Shown piece after piece: positions 1 to 9,245 of a DNA stretch of 64,000 nt (positions are counted from its first letter, which is position 1; each line of letters starts with the position of its first letter). Both the position numbers and the translations under genes were made by a program. Origin of the DNA: JAXGRD01 sp050946655. Lineage in GTDB: Bacteria > Bacillota > Clostridia > Peptostreptococcales > Anaerovoracaceae. The DNA lies in assembly GCA_050946655.1 (NCBI GenBank), contig JBMNVE010000001.1:73458-137457 (forward strand). Direction: 5' to 3'. The notes beneath the pieces were generated by a model, which saw nothing but the letters and a program-made list of their open reading frames with translations, was not told the DNA's origin and ran no database searches.

Positions 1-708
1 ACGCCCATAGATCTCGTACTTCATATTCATGTCATCCAGAGATTCTTTGATCTCACCTACCACTGCGTCGATGGTGGCTTGGCGCTCTTCCTTTTTGGCA
101 CTGACCTTCTTTGCTATATCTACATACTCGGTAGGATACAGGTATTTCATCGCTGTATCTTCCAGTTCAAACTTCATGCTGTAGATTCCCAGGCGACTGG
201 CCAAGGGAGCATATATTTCCAAGGTCTCCAGACATTTGTCATGGATCTGCTTCTCACTCATGTAGTTGATGGTCCGAAGGTTGTGGAGTCGGTCGGATAA
301 CTTGATGATGAGCACACGAATATCCCGGCTCATGGCCAGGAACATTTTCCTGAAGTTCTCCGCCTGGCGCTCCTCTTTGTTTTCGAACACCAAAGACCCC
401 AATTTTGTGACACCATCTACCAGCAGTTCTATTTCTTCACCGAAATCCTCCCGCAACTGCTCTCCGGTGTACTCCGTATCCTCCACCACATCGTGGAGGA
501 GGCCTGCCACCAAGGTGCTTTCATCCATTCCCAGTTCAGCGAGGATCTTCACCACTGCCACAGGATGGATCAAATATTTTTCCCCTGACTTCCGAAACTG
601 CCCTTCATGCATCGACGCCGCGACATCATATGCTCTACCCAGTATGTCCATGTCGTAGTTTTCGTTGATGCTTCTGATGCTGTCCAGAAATTCCTGCTTA
701 TTCTTCAT
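1..708 (-). CDS. relA: RelA/SpoT-type (p)ppGpp synthetase/hydrolase, N-terminal part (cut by window edge)
   Basis: The minus strand encodes the first 236 residues of a RelA/SpoT homologue. The HD hydrolase domain is clear: HPVAVVKILAELGMD followed by LLHDVVEDTEYTGEQL, then VDGVTKLGSL and SDRLHNLRT. The reading runs off the window at a stretch ending IYGR, where the synthetase domain begins in this family. The family makes and degrades the (p)ppGpp alarmone in the cytoplasm during the stringent response. Start at 708 is ATG with GGAAAGG four bases upstream, 18 bases after the secDF stop, so the two genes probably share a transcript. The C-terminal TGS/ACT part is outside the window and cannot be judged. 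Confidence 0.93.
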   Translation of the reverse strand, partial: MKNKQEFLDSIRSINENYDMDILGRAYDVAASMHEGQFRKSGEKYLIHPVAVVKILAELGMDESTLVAGLLHDVVEDTEYTGEQLREDFGEEIELLVDGVTKLGSLVFENKEERQAENFRKMFLAMSRDIRVLIIKLSDRLHNLRTINYMSEKQIHDKCLETLEIYAPLASRLGIYSMKFELEDTAMKYLYPTEYVDIAKKVSAKKEERQATIDAVVGEIKESLDDMNMKYEIYGR

Positions 709-726
709 TGAGCCTTTCCATTACTT

Positions 727-3093
727 TCATTTTGTCTTTCGTCTTGCCTTTCTTGTCTGTTTTTTCTGTCCTTTCGGGCTGCTGTCTCCCTTTTTTTCCT
801 GTCCGGAATGGGGCTTTTCCCCAGCTTCCTCGTCCTGTTTCTTGTCCTGAGCGACGGCTTTTTTCTTGCTCAGGGCAATCTGTTTTTCATACTTGGTAGC
901 GCTTCCTCGCCTGGCAAAATCAAAGTACAGCGGGCTGCACACATAGATGGAGGATAGGCAGCCTGCCGCCACACCGATCATAAGGGGAACGATGAATTCC
1001 CTGATGGCATCTCCTGCCATGATGTACATGGGGACCATAACGATAAGCGTAGTGACGGATGTCATGATAGACCGGGAGAGAGTCTGATTGATGCTTCGAT
1101 CGATGATCTCCTCCGTTCCCCCACGTCGCATAAATTTCAAATTCTCCCTGATCCGGTCAAACACCACGATGGTGTCGTTGATGGAATACCCCACAACGGT
1201 AAGTATCGCCGCAATAAAGGGGTTGTTCACCGTGATATGGAAAATGGCATAAAACGCCACGACCAAGAGCACATCGTGGAGTGTCCCCAGCAATGCCGCA
1301 GCGCCGAACTTCCATTGTCTGAATCTCAGTCTGATGTAGATCAGCATGCCCGCAGCAGCCAGAAGAACAGCTTTGATAGCGTTTTCCTTCAGTTCCTTCC
1401 CTACGGAAGCCCCAAAATGTTCGCTGGCTAAAACGTCCTTTTCACTGATGCCGAATCGCTCCATAAAACCCTGAGTAATGGCCGTTCTCTGCGGTCCATC
1501 CAGGGATTCGTTGGTCTTGATGATCACTTCACGGTTTTTCTCTCCCGAATAGACGATTTCTGCCTGATCGGTGTTGATATCGTGAGATTTGAGGACGTCC
1601 TTTACCTCTTCGGCGGATATATGCTTGCCCATGTCCATATGGAGCATCGTCCCCCCGGTAAAATCTATCCCGTAATTAAATCCCCTGATGCCGCCGACCA
1701 GTAGTCCGCTGGCAATGATGAGGATGCTGACGATATAGAAGATCTTTCGATGCCTGATAAAGTGAAACTGTCTCTTGATGCGAAATGTCTGGAGCCCTTC
1801 TTTATTGATGCCGAAATAACTGTTTTTGGCAAAGGTTTTGCTCCCTGCAATAAGGCTCAGGTAAAGCTGCGTCACCACGACTGCCGTAAATATACTGACC
1901 ACAATACCGATCATCAGGGTCCAAGCAAACCCCTTGACCCCGCTGGTTCCCATTTGATACAGAATCACTGCCGCGATCAGGGTGGTTACCTGAGAGTCTA
2001 TGACAGTGCTCATAGCCAACTTATACCCGGATCTGGTAGCCACACGGATGCTCTTGCCCCCTGCGATTTCCTCCCTGATCCTGGAAAAGATAACCACATT
2101 GGCATCTACCGCCATACCGACGGACAGGATGATACCTGCGATCCCCGGCAAGGTCAGAACGCTGCCCATCAGCGACATGACGATGATGATAAGGACGATA
2201 TACAGCGCCAGGGCCACATTGGCGGCAATCCCCATGATCCGATAACCCACCAACATGATGATGAAGATGAGGATGACACCGATGATGCCGGCATATACGC
2301 TATTGGTGAGAGCGTCTATTCCGATTTTTGCAGTTTGTGAAGAGGATGTAACCTCCTTAAGCTCTACGGGAAGAGATCCTCCTCGGATAAGTGCCGCTAA
2401 GTTGGTTGCACTTTCCTGTGTGAATTGACCGGATATCTCGCACTTGCCGCCGCTGATCACTTTCTGGGCCGTAGGCGCAGAGATGATCTCATTGTCCAGC
2501 ATGATGACAATAGCATTGTCGGCCACTTTTTGTCCGCGGCTGTCTATCATGGTGGAGGGAACTCCACCCCCGGCAGTTATGGCCGTTGCTTTTTCAAATG
2601 CCTTGGCACCTTCTGCATTGAATTCCAGGTTGACCACGTAGCCGCCCCTCTGGGTATCCTGGCCCACCGTGGCCTCCTTCACAGAACCGCCATCCAGAAC
2701 GAAGGACTGGTCAGCCAGGGTGAACTTCAACTGTGCCGTTCTGCCGATCTGCTGGATTGCTTCCTCGGCATCTTCTGCCCCCGGAAGCTCTATCCTTATC
2801 CTGTTTCCACCCTCGATGGCCACATTGGGATTGGACAGGCCCATGGCGTCCACTCGCTTTTCGATCACTGCCTGTGTCCTGTCCATCAGGTCTTTTTTCT
2901 CCGCCTCTGAGAGTTTTTCCGTTTCCTGGGCTTCAAGGACCACATACACACCGCCCTTGATATCCAGGCCCAGCTGTAACTTATCCTTGATCGGGTCCAT
3001 GACCCCCGGGATCCCCTTTAAAGTGATGAACCACCCGAAAACGATGACCACCAGAATCAATACTGCAAAAAATTTCTTTAAACTATCGTTCAT
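727..3093 (-). CDS. secDF: Protein translocase SecDF, fused SecD-SecF
   Basis: A 788-residue fusion of the two accessory subunits of the Sec translocase, which use the proton motive force to help pull preproteins across the membrane. An N-terminal membrane segment is followed by the SecD signature region DPIKDKLQLGLDIKGG, a large extracytoplasmic domain, and the SecD membrane bundle (GMAVDANVVIFSRIREE). A second SecF half starts near residue 470 (GIDFTGGTMLHMDM) and ends with GYSINDTIVVFDRIRE. The last ~60 residues are Lys/Arg/Glu rich and cytosolic. An ATG start at 3093 is preferred; an in-frame GTG lies two codons upstream. Many clostridia keep secD and secF separate, so the fusion is a modest lineage marker. 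A terminator separates it from yajC and it has its own promoter. Confidence 0.95.
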   Translation of the reverse strand: MNDSLKKFFAVLILVVIVFGWFITLKGIPGVMDPIKDKLQLGLDIKGGVYVVLEAQETEKLSEAEKKDLMDRTQAVIEKRVDAMGLSNPNVAIEGGNRIRIELPGAEDAEEAIQQIGRTAQLKFTLADQSFVLDGGSVKEATVGQDTQRGGYVVNLEFNAEGAKAFEKATAITAGGGVPSTMIDSRGQKVADNAIVIMLDNEIISAPTAQKVISGGKCEISGQFTQESATNLAALIRGGSLPVELKEVTSSSQTAKIGIDALTNSVYAGIIGVILIFIIMLVGYRIMGIAANVALALYIVLIIIVMSLMGSVLTLPGIAGIILSVGMAVDANVVIFSRIREEIAGGKSIRVATRSGYKLAMSTVIDSQVTTLIAAVILYQMGTSGVKGFAWTLMIGIVVSIFTAVVVTQLYLSLIAGSKTFAKNSYFGINKEGLQTFRIKRQFHFIRHRKIFYIVSILIIASGLLVGGIRGFNYGIDFTGGTMLHMDMGKHISAEEVKDVLKSHDINTDQAEIVYSGEKNREVIIKTNESLDGPQRTAITQGFMERFGISEKDVLASEHFGASVGKELKENAIKAVLLAAAGMLIYIRLRFRQWKFGAAALLGTLHDVLLVVAFYAIFHITVNNPFIAAILTVVGYSINDTIVVFDRIRENLKFMRRGGTEEIIDRSINQTLSRSIMTSVTTLIVMVPMYIMAGDAIREFIVPLMIGVAAGCLSSIYVCSPLYFDFARRGSATKYEKQIALSKKKAVAQDKKQDEEAGEKPHSGQEKKGDSSPKGQKKQTRKARRKTK

Positions 3094-3134
3094 ACTCACT
3101 CTTTCTTACTTTTCAAAATTGCATACACTATATT

Positions 3135-3163
3135 ATTGTACCTTTTTTTTTTCACATTAACAA
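3135..3163 (-). promoter_or_regulatory. Predicted sigma-A promoter of secDF
   Basis: On the minus strand TTGTTA, a 17-base spacer containing a run of ten A, then TACAAT. It lies between the yajC terminator and the secDF start, so it explains how secDF is transcribed independently. Confidence 0.6.
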
Positions 3164-3195
3164 GGGTTTGTCCTTAAAATTGCAATGATACGTAA

Positions 3196-3223
3196 GAAAA
3201 ACATCGAGCCCTTGACTCGATGT
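3196..3223 (-). terminator. Intrinsic terminator after yajC
   Basis: Perfect 8-bp stem ACATCGAG / CTCGATGT with a 7-base loop, followed on the minus strand by TTTTC. It is eight bases past the yajC stop. The opposite strand also has a T run, so it may work in both directions. Confidence 0.8.
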
Positions 3224-3230
3224 TTTTGGA

Positions 3231-3662
3231 CTATTTATCATCTGCTCCTGCACCGCTATCGGATCCTTCCGCAGAACCCGTGTCCGCTTCCTTTGGCTCA
3301 GGTCTTTTCATCCTTCTAGGAAGAGATTTCTTTGGGGCCTCTTCGGCTTCTTCAGCATCTTCCGGCTCTTCGCTTCTGCTCACCGGCCTATCTGATGCCA
3401 CGGTCACTTTAGAGATCGCCCATCTCATCACCTCGAACTTCACCTTGTCCGCACCGACCTGAATGACCAGAGACTCTTCCTTGGTCTTTACGATCTTGCC
3501 GCAGATTCCGCCGATCGTAATGATCTCATCCCCTACTTTCAAGTTGGCTCGCATGGTGTTGACTTCACGCTCTCTTTTTTTCTGCGGTCTGATCAACAGG
3601 AAATACATGATCACCACCAAGAGCACCAGGGGTGCAAATGTCATCAGGCTCTTCATATCCAT
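3231..3662 (-). CDS. yajC: Preprotein translocase subunit YajC
   Basis: A 143-residue YajC: one N-terminal membrane segment (LVLLVVIMYFLLIRPQKKRE) followed by the conserved small cytosolic domain (LKVGDEIITIGGICGKIVK). YajC associates with SecDF at the Sec translocon. The protein is longer than the usual ~85-110 residues because of a C-terminal tail of about 45 residues rich in Glu, Ala, Lys and Ser, probably disordered. Start ATG at 3662 follows AGGAGG at good spacing. The gene sits between tRNA-Leu(CAA), 41 bases upstream, and secDF downstream. Confidence 0.92.
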   Translation of the reverse strand: MDMKSLMTFAPLVLLVVIMYFLLIRPQKKREREVNTMRANLKVGDEIITIGGICGKIVKTKEESLVIQVGADKVKFEVMRWAISKVTVASDRPVSRSEEPEDAEEAEEAPKKSLPRRMKRPEPKEADTGSAEGSDSGAGADDK

Positions 3663-3703
3663 AATTTTTATCCTCCTCGGTTATTACCAATTAATTGTCC
3701 ATC

Positions 3704-3790
3704 TGGTGCCGGCGATGGGGGTCGAACCCATACGGTGTTACCACCACAGGATTTTGAATCCTGCACGTCTGCCAATTCCATCACGCCGGC
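3704..3790 (-). tRNA. tRNA-Leu(CAA)
   Basis: An 87-base class II tRNA read on the minus strand: acceptor stem GCCGGCG / CGCCGGC, discriminator A and encoded CCA, anticodon loop TTCAAAA with anticodon CAA, a long variable arm and a TTCGA T-loop. It decodes UUG. Only 41 bases separate its 3' end from the yajC start and no terminator is visible between them. Confidence 0.95.
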
Positions 3791-3801
3791 ACAATGCAAG
3801 C

Positions 3802-3831
3802 ATTATAACATCAAGCGTCATTCACCGTCAA
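3802..3831 (-). promoter_or_regulatory. Predicted promoter of tRNA-Leu(CAA), perhaps also of yajC
   Basis: Minus strand TTGACG, 18-base spacer, TATAAT preceded by TGT (extended -10). It overlaps the last codons of the RND transporter gene and ends 11 bases before the tRNA 5' end. Confidence 0.65.
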
Positions 3832-6800
3832 CTCCTCTCGGAAAATAAACTTGATATTTTTGCGATGGAAAAGATCATATAATACGGGGATCACAACTAG
3901 GGTCATTAAGGTTGCATAGAGGAGACCGCCGATACATACGATAGCGATGGGCTGCATCATTTCTGCGCCGTTTCCCAGACCAAAGGCAAGGGGGAGGAGC
4001 CCGAGCACCGTAGTCAGTGCTGTCATAAACACCGGCCTCATTCTGGTGGCACTGCCGGTGAGAATGGCCTCTTTCTTATCCATCCCTTCTCTCACCAATT
4101 GATTGACATAGTCGATGAGAACGATGGCGTTGTTGACGATGACCCCCATCAGGACAATGAAGCCGATCATGGACACAACGCTGATTTCAAAGCCTGTGAT
4201 CAAAAGTGCCAAAAGGCCTCCCGTAAAGGCCATGGGTACGGTAAACATGACAATGAACGGCGACAAGAGAGATTGGAATTGCGCTACCATGACCAGATAG
4301 ATCATCAACATGCCCAGGAGCAGCATCTGAATCAACTGGGTCAAGGCGTCCATGATCTGCTCGCTCTCTCCGTCAAACTCTACCGTGACCCCGGAGGGTA
4401 GATCCATCTTTTCTACGGTTTTCTCTACCTCTCCCGAGACAATCGTTGTATTGTAGCCCTCCGCTATGGTCCCGTGGACCGATATGCTCCGCTTCTGTTC
4501 CTTGTGTCCGATGGTCATCAACCCGGCATCCTCAGTAATCACTGCAATATCTCCTAGCCGCACTTCCACTCGCTCACCGGTGACTCCATTTTGGGAAACG
4601 ATTTTCATATCCTCCAAGTTTTCCCTGTTGTATGTTTCTGTGAGGCGATTGGAGACTAGCACATCCCTTTCACTTCCCTCATATTCCATGGTGGTGGCCG
4701 TACGGTTCCGGTTCAGGGCAGCTGAAACTTCGCCATAGACTTGGGCCACCGTCAAGCCTGATGTCATAGCCTTATTCTTGTCCACGGTGATTTTCAGTTC
4801 AGGGATTGTCTCTTCACTGCTGTCAGAAACATCCTTCAGTCCTTTCATGCCCCTTAGTTCCTTTTCGATCTTTGCCGTCCATATACGCAGCTTATCCAAG
4901 TCATCGGAGTAGACGTGGATCGTTATACCCGTTGCTCCCATAGCATTTGAAGCGTCGGTGCTCCCGGATATCTGCATCTCCATGCCGGCAGATTTCCCGA
5001 TCCTCTCCATCTCCTTGGCTATTTTTTCACTGTTCTCTGCCTTGGATTTCTTCAATCGCACAAAGATGTCAAGACTGCTCCAGTCCTTTCCTGTAATGTC
5101 AAAACCCATGACGGAGTTGGCATCACTGGAAAGTATGATCCCCACCGTCTCCACACCGTCCATCTTCTCAATAGCCTCCATCAGGGCATCTCCCGACTTG
5201 ATGGTATCTTCCTTGGTGTATCCCTTGGGCATCTTTGCCGTTGCCGTGATTTCAGAAAGAGCCATGGAAGGCATGAAACTGAACCCCTTGACGAGGGTCA
5301 GTCCTAGAGCTCCGCTAAAGAGCACCACCACGATGATCAGCACCAGGGCTCTGTGGCCCAGTGCGAATTCCAATCCCCGCTTATATCCTGCGATGGCTCT
5401 GCTCTCAGGCCCCATGACTGTCTGCCTGTTTGTCTTAGAAAGCAGCGTTCGCCCTAGTGCCGGAACCATGGTCAAGGCAATGAACAGACTGGACAAGAGG
5501 GAGTAAGTTACGGTCAGTGCCATGTCCACAAACAGTTCCCTTGTGACTCCATCCACAAAGACGATGGGAATGAACACGCAGATGGTGGTCAAGGTGGAGG
5601 CAGTGATGGCACCGCTAACCTGAGATGCTCCCTTAATGGCTGCCTGTATTTTGCTGTATCCGTGGTTTCTCAGCCGATAGATATTCTCAATGACTACGAT
5701 GGAATTATCCACCAGCATACCCACACCTACCGCCAAACCGGACAGGGAAATGACGTTTATCGTCACACCGGTAAAGTACATGAGTGTAAGAGCAAAGGTG
5801 ACACTGATGGGGATGCTCAAGGCGGTGATCAGGGTGGGCCTTATATCTCTCAGAAAGAAGAGCAGGATAAGGATGGCCAGCAAGCCTCCTATGAGAAGAT
5901 TGTTCAATACCGAGTCAATGACGATGTTGATGTGTTCTCCCTGGTCGGAAAGGGTCGTGAAGGTCAAGCCCTTGTGCTGCTTTTCCAGGCTGCGAAACTC
6001 CTTTTGAAGGTTAGCGGACATCTGGGAAGTGGAATAGTCCGACTGTTTCTGAAAGCTGAGCAATACACCGTTTTTTCCGTTGATTTTTCCGTAGGTATCT
6101 TCCCCATTGTGCATGTAGTTCACCGTGGCCACATCCTTTACTTTGATGGGTTCCATCCCGGGAACATCCAAATCTAAAATCACCAGCTCCTTCAACTCCT
6201 CCGGATCCTTGATCTCCTCTCCCACGGATACCAGAATGGATTGTCCGTCTTCCGATATGCTTCCCGCAGGCATGGAAAAGTTTTGGGCAGCCAAGATAGC
6301 GGATAGGTTAGAAACTGTAATGATGCTGTCAACATTGGTCGCATCCACGGAAGCCTTGGAAGCCTCGTCCACTTGACTTAAAGAAGATTGAAGCTGTAAC
6401 CTCATTCCCCTCAGGTAAGCATCCGTACCCGTCAACTCCGCCATCTGGTTGGATAGTTGAGCAGAAGAAATGGAAGTGGCGATATTGAAATTTTGCAAAG
6501 CCAAGTTCACAGATGTAAAATCCTTATCCAAGCCATCCAGGTCCACTCCCATGGCGGACAGCTCACCGCTGTATGGCCTAAGGTCGCTGATAAGGACGTC
6601 TATGTTGTTCTGTACCTCACCGGCTCCCTGGTCATCACCCAGCTGAAGGAGAGCATCTCTTTGGATGACCAAAAGAGAGAGGTTTTCTAAGGTGGAAACC
6701 ACCATCTCCTTCTGGACAGCCATTGCCTCCTGAGCCGTCTGTATCTGTCTTTTCCCCTCTTGGATCTGAGCAGCTCCTTCTTCCGCTTGAGCGATCCCCG

Positions 6801-7446
6801 AATTCAAGGTAGATCTGGCATCCCCGGTCTGAGCTTGAATTTCTCCCTTCACTTCTCGGTTGAGGTTTTCTACCTTTTCAGGATCTAGCTGGACGTGTAC
6901 AGCGTTGGTTACCATGCCGGCTGCATTTACACTGGCCACACCATTGACCCCTTCCAGCTTCCTCAGCAAGTCATCTTCCAAGAGAGCGGAAACCTGAGCA
7001 GTCGTCTTCCCTTCCATTCCCACCGCCGCAATGGTCACGGGGATCATGTTGGGATTTAACTTGAAAATGACCGGCTTTTCTATGTCTTCGCCAAAAGACC
7101 CGGAAACAAGATCGATCTTGTCCCGAATGTCCACAGACACTACGGAGAGGTCTGTATCACTATCAAACTCAAGCATGATCATGGAGTAATTTTCTCCCGA
7201 CGAGGATGTTATGTTGTCCAGACCCTCCAGGGTTGCCATCTGCTGCTCCATGGGTTGGGTCACTTTCTTCTCCACCTCTTCCGGGGTGGCTCCCGGGGCG
7301 GCGGTGATCACAGCAACATAAGGCAGATCAATGTTGGGATAGAGGTCGGGAACCATTTTATTGAAAGAAACAAAACCGAATACCAATATTAGCACGACGA
7401 CCACCAGAACAGTCAACGGCTTTTTGACACTGAATTTGGATACCAT
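3811..7446 (-). CDS. RND-family efflux transporter (AcrB/SwrC-like) with a coiled-coil insertion
   Basis: A 1211-residue proton-driven exporter of the resistance-nodulation-division superfamily. The layout is typical: an N-terminal membrane helix, a large extracellular porter loop (GATPEEVEKKVTQPMEQQ; NPNMIPVTIAAVG), a membrane bundle around residues 510-680 (GVGMLVDNSIVVIENIYR), a second extracellular loop, and a final bundle (GVIVNNAIVLIDYVNQL). The canonical PN2 sequence AVHVQLDPEKV is interrupted at about residue 196 and resumes near residue 380 with LSAILAAQNFSMPAGSI. The roughly 180-residue insert is Gln/Glu/Ala rich and looks like a helical hairpin. No membrane-fusion partner gene is adjacent. 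The substrate cannot be told. ATG at 7446 follows AGGAGG. Confidence 0.9.
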   Translation of the reverse strand: MVSKFSVKKPLTVLVVVVLILVFGFVSFNKMVPDLYPNIDLPYVAVITAAPGATPEEVEKKVTQPMEQQMATLEGLDNITSSSGENYSMIMLEFDSDTDLSVVSVDIRDKIDLVSGSFGEDIEKPVIFKLNPNMIPVTIAAVGMEGKTTAQVSALLEDDLLRKLEGVNGVASVNAAGMVTNAVHVQLDPEKVENLNREVKGEIQAQTGDARSTLNSGIAQAEEGAAQIQEGKRQIQTAQEAMAVQKEMVVSTLENLSLLVIQRDALLQLGDDQGAGEVQNNIDVLISDLRPYSGELSAMGVDLDGLDKDFTSVNLALQNFNIATSISSAQLSNQMAELTGTDAYLRGMRLQLQSSLSQVDEASKASVDATNVDSIITVSNLSAILAAQNFSMPAGSISEDGQSILVSVGEEIKDPEELKELVILDLDVPGMEPIKVKDVATVNYMHNGEDTYGKINGKNGVLLSFQKQSDYSTSQMSANLQKEFRSLEKQHKGLTFTTLSDQGEHINIVIDSVLNNLLIGGLLAILILLFFLRDIRPTLITALSIPISVTFALTLMYFTGVTINVISLSGLAVGVGMLVDNSIVVIENIYRLRNHGYSKIQAAIKGASQVSGAITASTLTTICVFIPIVFVDGVTRELFVDMALTVTYSLLSSLFIALTMVPALGRTLLSKTNRQTVMGPESRAIAGYKRGLEFALGHRALVLIIVVVLFSGALGLTLVKGFSFMPSMALSEITATAKMPKGYTKEDTIKSGDALMEAIEKMDGVETVGIILSSDANSVMGFDITGKDWSSLDIFVRLKKSKAENSEKIAKEMERIGKSAGMEMQISGSTDASNAMGATGITIHVYSDDLDKLRIWTAKIEKELRGMKGLKDVSDSSEETIPELKITVDKNKAMTSGLTVAQVYGEVSAALNRNRTATTMEYEGSERDVLVSNRLTETYNRENLEDMKIVSQNGVTGERVEVRLGDIAVITEDAGLMTIGHKEQKRSISVHGTIAEGYNTTIVSGEVEKTVEKMDLPSGVTVEFDGESEQIMDALTQLIQMLLLGMLMIYLVMVAQFQSLLSPFIVMFTVPMAFTGGLLALLITGFEISVVSMIGFIVLMGVIVNNAIVLIDYVNQLVREGMDKKEAILTGSATRMRPVFMTALTTVLGLLPLAFGLGNGAEMMQPIAIVCIGGLLYATLMTLVVIPVLYDLFHRKNIKFIFREELTVNDA

Positions 7447-7481
7447 GAGTCCTCCTGAACACTCCCTAATGTAGTCCCGCG

Positions 7482-7510
7482 ATTATAACAAAAAACAAGT
7501 AAAACTACAA
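7482..7510 (-). promoter_or_regulatory. Possible promoter of the RND transporter
   Basis: Minus strand TTGTAG, 17-base spacer, TATAAT, about 36 bases before the start codon and just beyond the terminator of tRNA-Leu(GAG). The -35 match is weak; the -10 is perfect. Confidence 0.5.
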
Positions 7511-7521
7511 ATTACGGCAAG

Positions 7522-7556
7522 AAAAAACCATGTCCGGGATCTCTCCTGATACATGG
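7522..7556 (-). terminator. Terminator of tRNA-Leu(GAG)
   Basis: Outer stem CCATGT / ACATGG with a partly paired interior, followed on the minus strand by TTTTTT. It begins seven bases past the tRNA 3' end. Confidence 0.65.
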
Positions 7557-7562
7557 CCTCTT

Positions 7563-7647
7563 TGGTGCGCCCGACCAGACTTGAACTGGTACGATGTTAC
7601 TCACACGCCCCTCAAACGTGCGCGTCTGCCGATTCCGCCACGGGCGC
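7563..7647 (-). tRNA. tRNA-Leu(GAG)
   Basis: An 85-base class II tRNA on the minus strand: acceptor GCGCCCG / CGGGCGC, discriminator A, encoded CCA, anticodon loop TTGAGGG with anticodon GAG, long variable arm and TTCAA T-loop. It decodes CUC/CUU. Confidence 0.94.
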
Positions 7648-7662
7648 CTATCACATTTAGTT

Positions 7663-7691
7663 ATTATAGCGGTTTTCAACCTGCTTTTCAA
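7663..7691 (-). promoter_or_regulatory. Promoter of tRNA-Leu(GAG)
   Basis: Minus strand TTGAAA, 17-base spacer, TATAAT, placed 16 bases before the tRNA 5' end. Confidence 0.75.
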
Positions 7692-7794
7692 TGGGAACTT
7701 TTACTTTTTCTGCAAAATACCCTCTGGCATTGGTTCAATACCTTGTATCGATGCATTTTATCAAGCAATGAGCATTATGGACAGAGATTATCTA

Positions 7795-8664
7795 TCAAGG
7801 GATCTTGGTTTCTAGCTGCTCGGTGATTTGTATGAAGAAATTGGCGCCCCACACTTGGAGGGAATCAAGGTTACGAATGAACGGAATCACATCATCTTTC
7901 GCTTGGTTATAGTCGATGGTTTCGAAACGCCTACTCAGATGAGTTTTAAGATCTGCCAGAGTAAACCTCTCATTCGGACTCAGGTAGCCACTTTGCTGAA
8001 GCCGTGCCCGCAAGTGATCCAAGTTCACTGGTGTGTTCCGCGCTAAGAAGAATACATAATCATAAAGGTCGCGCCCCTTTACTCTGCTCTTCCAGCTCCT
8101 GCATAAAACGGCATGGATTTTTCCAGCAAACAAGGAAGGGGCATCGTACAGCGCAACCTCATAGGGCGATGGAAGTAACCTGTACTGATGCTCAAAGTTT
8201 GCATGGACTGGTGGGTTTGTGTCCACTTCAAATTTGATTCGTATCTTCTCTCCGGCATGGATACCAGAAAGCGCATGGTCTCCATAAAAGAGCAACAGGT
8301 GTTCTTTCGTGTTGCCCTTGAGGAAAGCGGACTGAACCTGGGATTCAACGCTTTTGACCTTCTCTGTAATGTCCACATGAAGTCCAAAGGCTGCTATCTC
8401 CTTTTCCAGAACAGGAAAATAGGCGCTTAGATCAAAGTCATCCTTCTTTGTTTTCAGCGAGAAGTCTAGGTCTTCGGAGAACCGATCCAAACCATAGAAA
8501 ATACGCAGCGCCGTGTCGCCATAGCAGGCTGCTTCCTTGAAGAAGCCTGCTCTGGACAGCCCGCACAAAACCATCTCCTGCATGATTTTTTTCACCACAT
8601 TCTTTTTGTCCCATGGTGGCTGTTCGTCATATGCTTTCAGCATTTGTTCAATGATGGTATTCAT
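7795..8664 (-). CDS. abiEii: AbiEii-family nucleotidyltransferase toxin
   Basis: A 289-residue protein of the AbiEii/DUF1814 nucleotidyltransferase family, the toxin half of AbiE toxin-antitoxin pairs that can abort phage infection. The nucleotidyltransferase signature is intact: GDTALRIFYGLDRFSEDLDF at residues ~49-68. A further acidic strand motif follows (KFEVDTNP), and the family's C-terminal KIHAVLCRS...RVKGRDLYDY block supplies the basic and acidic active-site residues. Family knowledge: these enzymes add nucleotides to RNA, in some cases to tRNA 3' ends. The start overlaps the antitoxin stop by ATGA, which implies translational coupling. No truncation or frameshift is visible, so the toxin should be active. 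Confidence 0.9.
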   Translation of the reverse strand: MNTIIEQMLKAYDEQPPWDKKNVVKKIMQEMVLCGLSRAGFFKEAACYGDTALRIFYGLDRFSEDLDFSLKTKKDDFDLSAYFPVLEKEIAAFGLHVDITEKVKSVESQVQSAFLKGNTKEHLLLFYGDHALSGIHAGEKIRIKFEVDTNPPVHANFEHQYRLLPSPYEVALYDAPSLFAGKIHAVLCRSWKSRVKGRDLYDYVFFLARNTPVNLDHLRARLQQSGYLSPNERFTLADLKTHLSRRFETIDYNQAKDDVIPFIRNLDSLQVWGANFFIQITEQLETKIP

Positions 8665-9245
8665 ACTGATCTCCTTAGATAGCGAATGAGTAATCTGTGG
8701 TTAGTAGTCTGATAATGCGCCGCATATTGTATCAGCTTTTCGGTATCTAGTTGGCCAAAAGTATCACGGTCAATTCGAAGGTCGCTAAACAACAAGGCTT
8801 CAAAAGCGCTCAGGTTAGCGACAGGCGAAATGGTGTGAAGCTTATCACACAGCGCCTTTTCAGGCTGTGCGATAAGAAAAGAATACCTTCCTTCCTTGAC
8901 AATTTGAATCCCAATCGGATATGCAACCTTGGGCACATCCCGGTAGGTGAACAAACCGAATGGCGTCTTGAATTGCTTACGCTTCTTCTTGTCATATGTA
9001 GCAGAAGTGTAAGTATAAACCGCTTCGGGAATCAAATGCCAGTAGGACAAGGCATAATCAAAAGACAGGTAAGAAGGGCCATATATGCTGGCAGCCAGCA
9101 AGTGCCCAGGCATCTTGCTGTCACTCACATACAGTCCCCGCACGACCGGGAAAACGCTCCCTTCTTTAACCATGCGAGCAAGCTTGTTAGCAGGGTAGCG
9201 GTAGTCTTGTAATCCATCCAGGAGCATTGCAGTGGTCTTAATCAT
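8661..9245 (-). CDS. abiEi: AbiEi-type antitoxin / transcriptional repressor
   Basis: A 194-residue protein directly upstream of, and overlapping, the AbiEii toxin. The N-terminus (GLQDYRYPANKLARMVKEG followed by VVRGLYV) is the winged-helix region typical of AbiEi antitoxins. The rest matches the AbiEi C-terminal domain style (YLSFDYALSYWHLIPEAVYT; FLIAQPEKALCDKLHT). In studied AbiE systems this protein represses its own operon by binding inverted repeats and neutralises the toxin. Consistent with that, a nested inverted repeat covers the start region (9246-9290). Start ATG at 9245 has AGAGGTG at good spacing. Confidence 0.85.
   Translation of the reverse strand: MIKTTAMLLDGLQDYRYPANKLARMVKEGSVFPVVRGLYVSDSKMPGHLLAASIYGPSYLSFDYALSYWHLIPEAVYTYTSATYDKKKRKQFKTPFGLFTYRDVPKVAYPIGIQIVKEGRYSFLIAQPEKALCDKLHTISPVANLSAFEALLFSDLRIDRDTFGQLDTEKLIQYAAHYQTTNHRLLIRYLRRSV

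Noticed and set aside
266..658. Open frames on the plus strand at the window start
   Set aside because: They are antisense to the well-matched RelA HD domain; no ribosome site or family resemblance.
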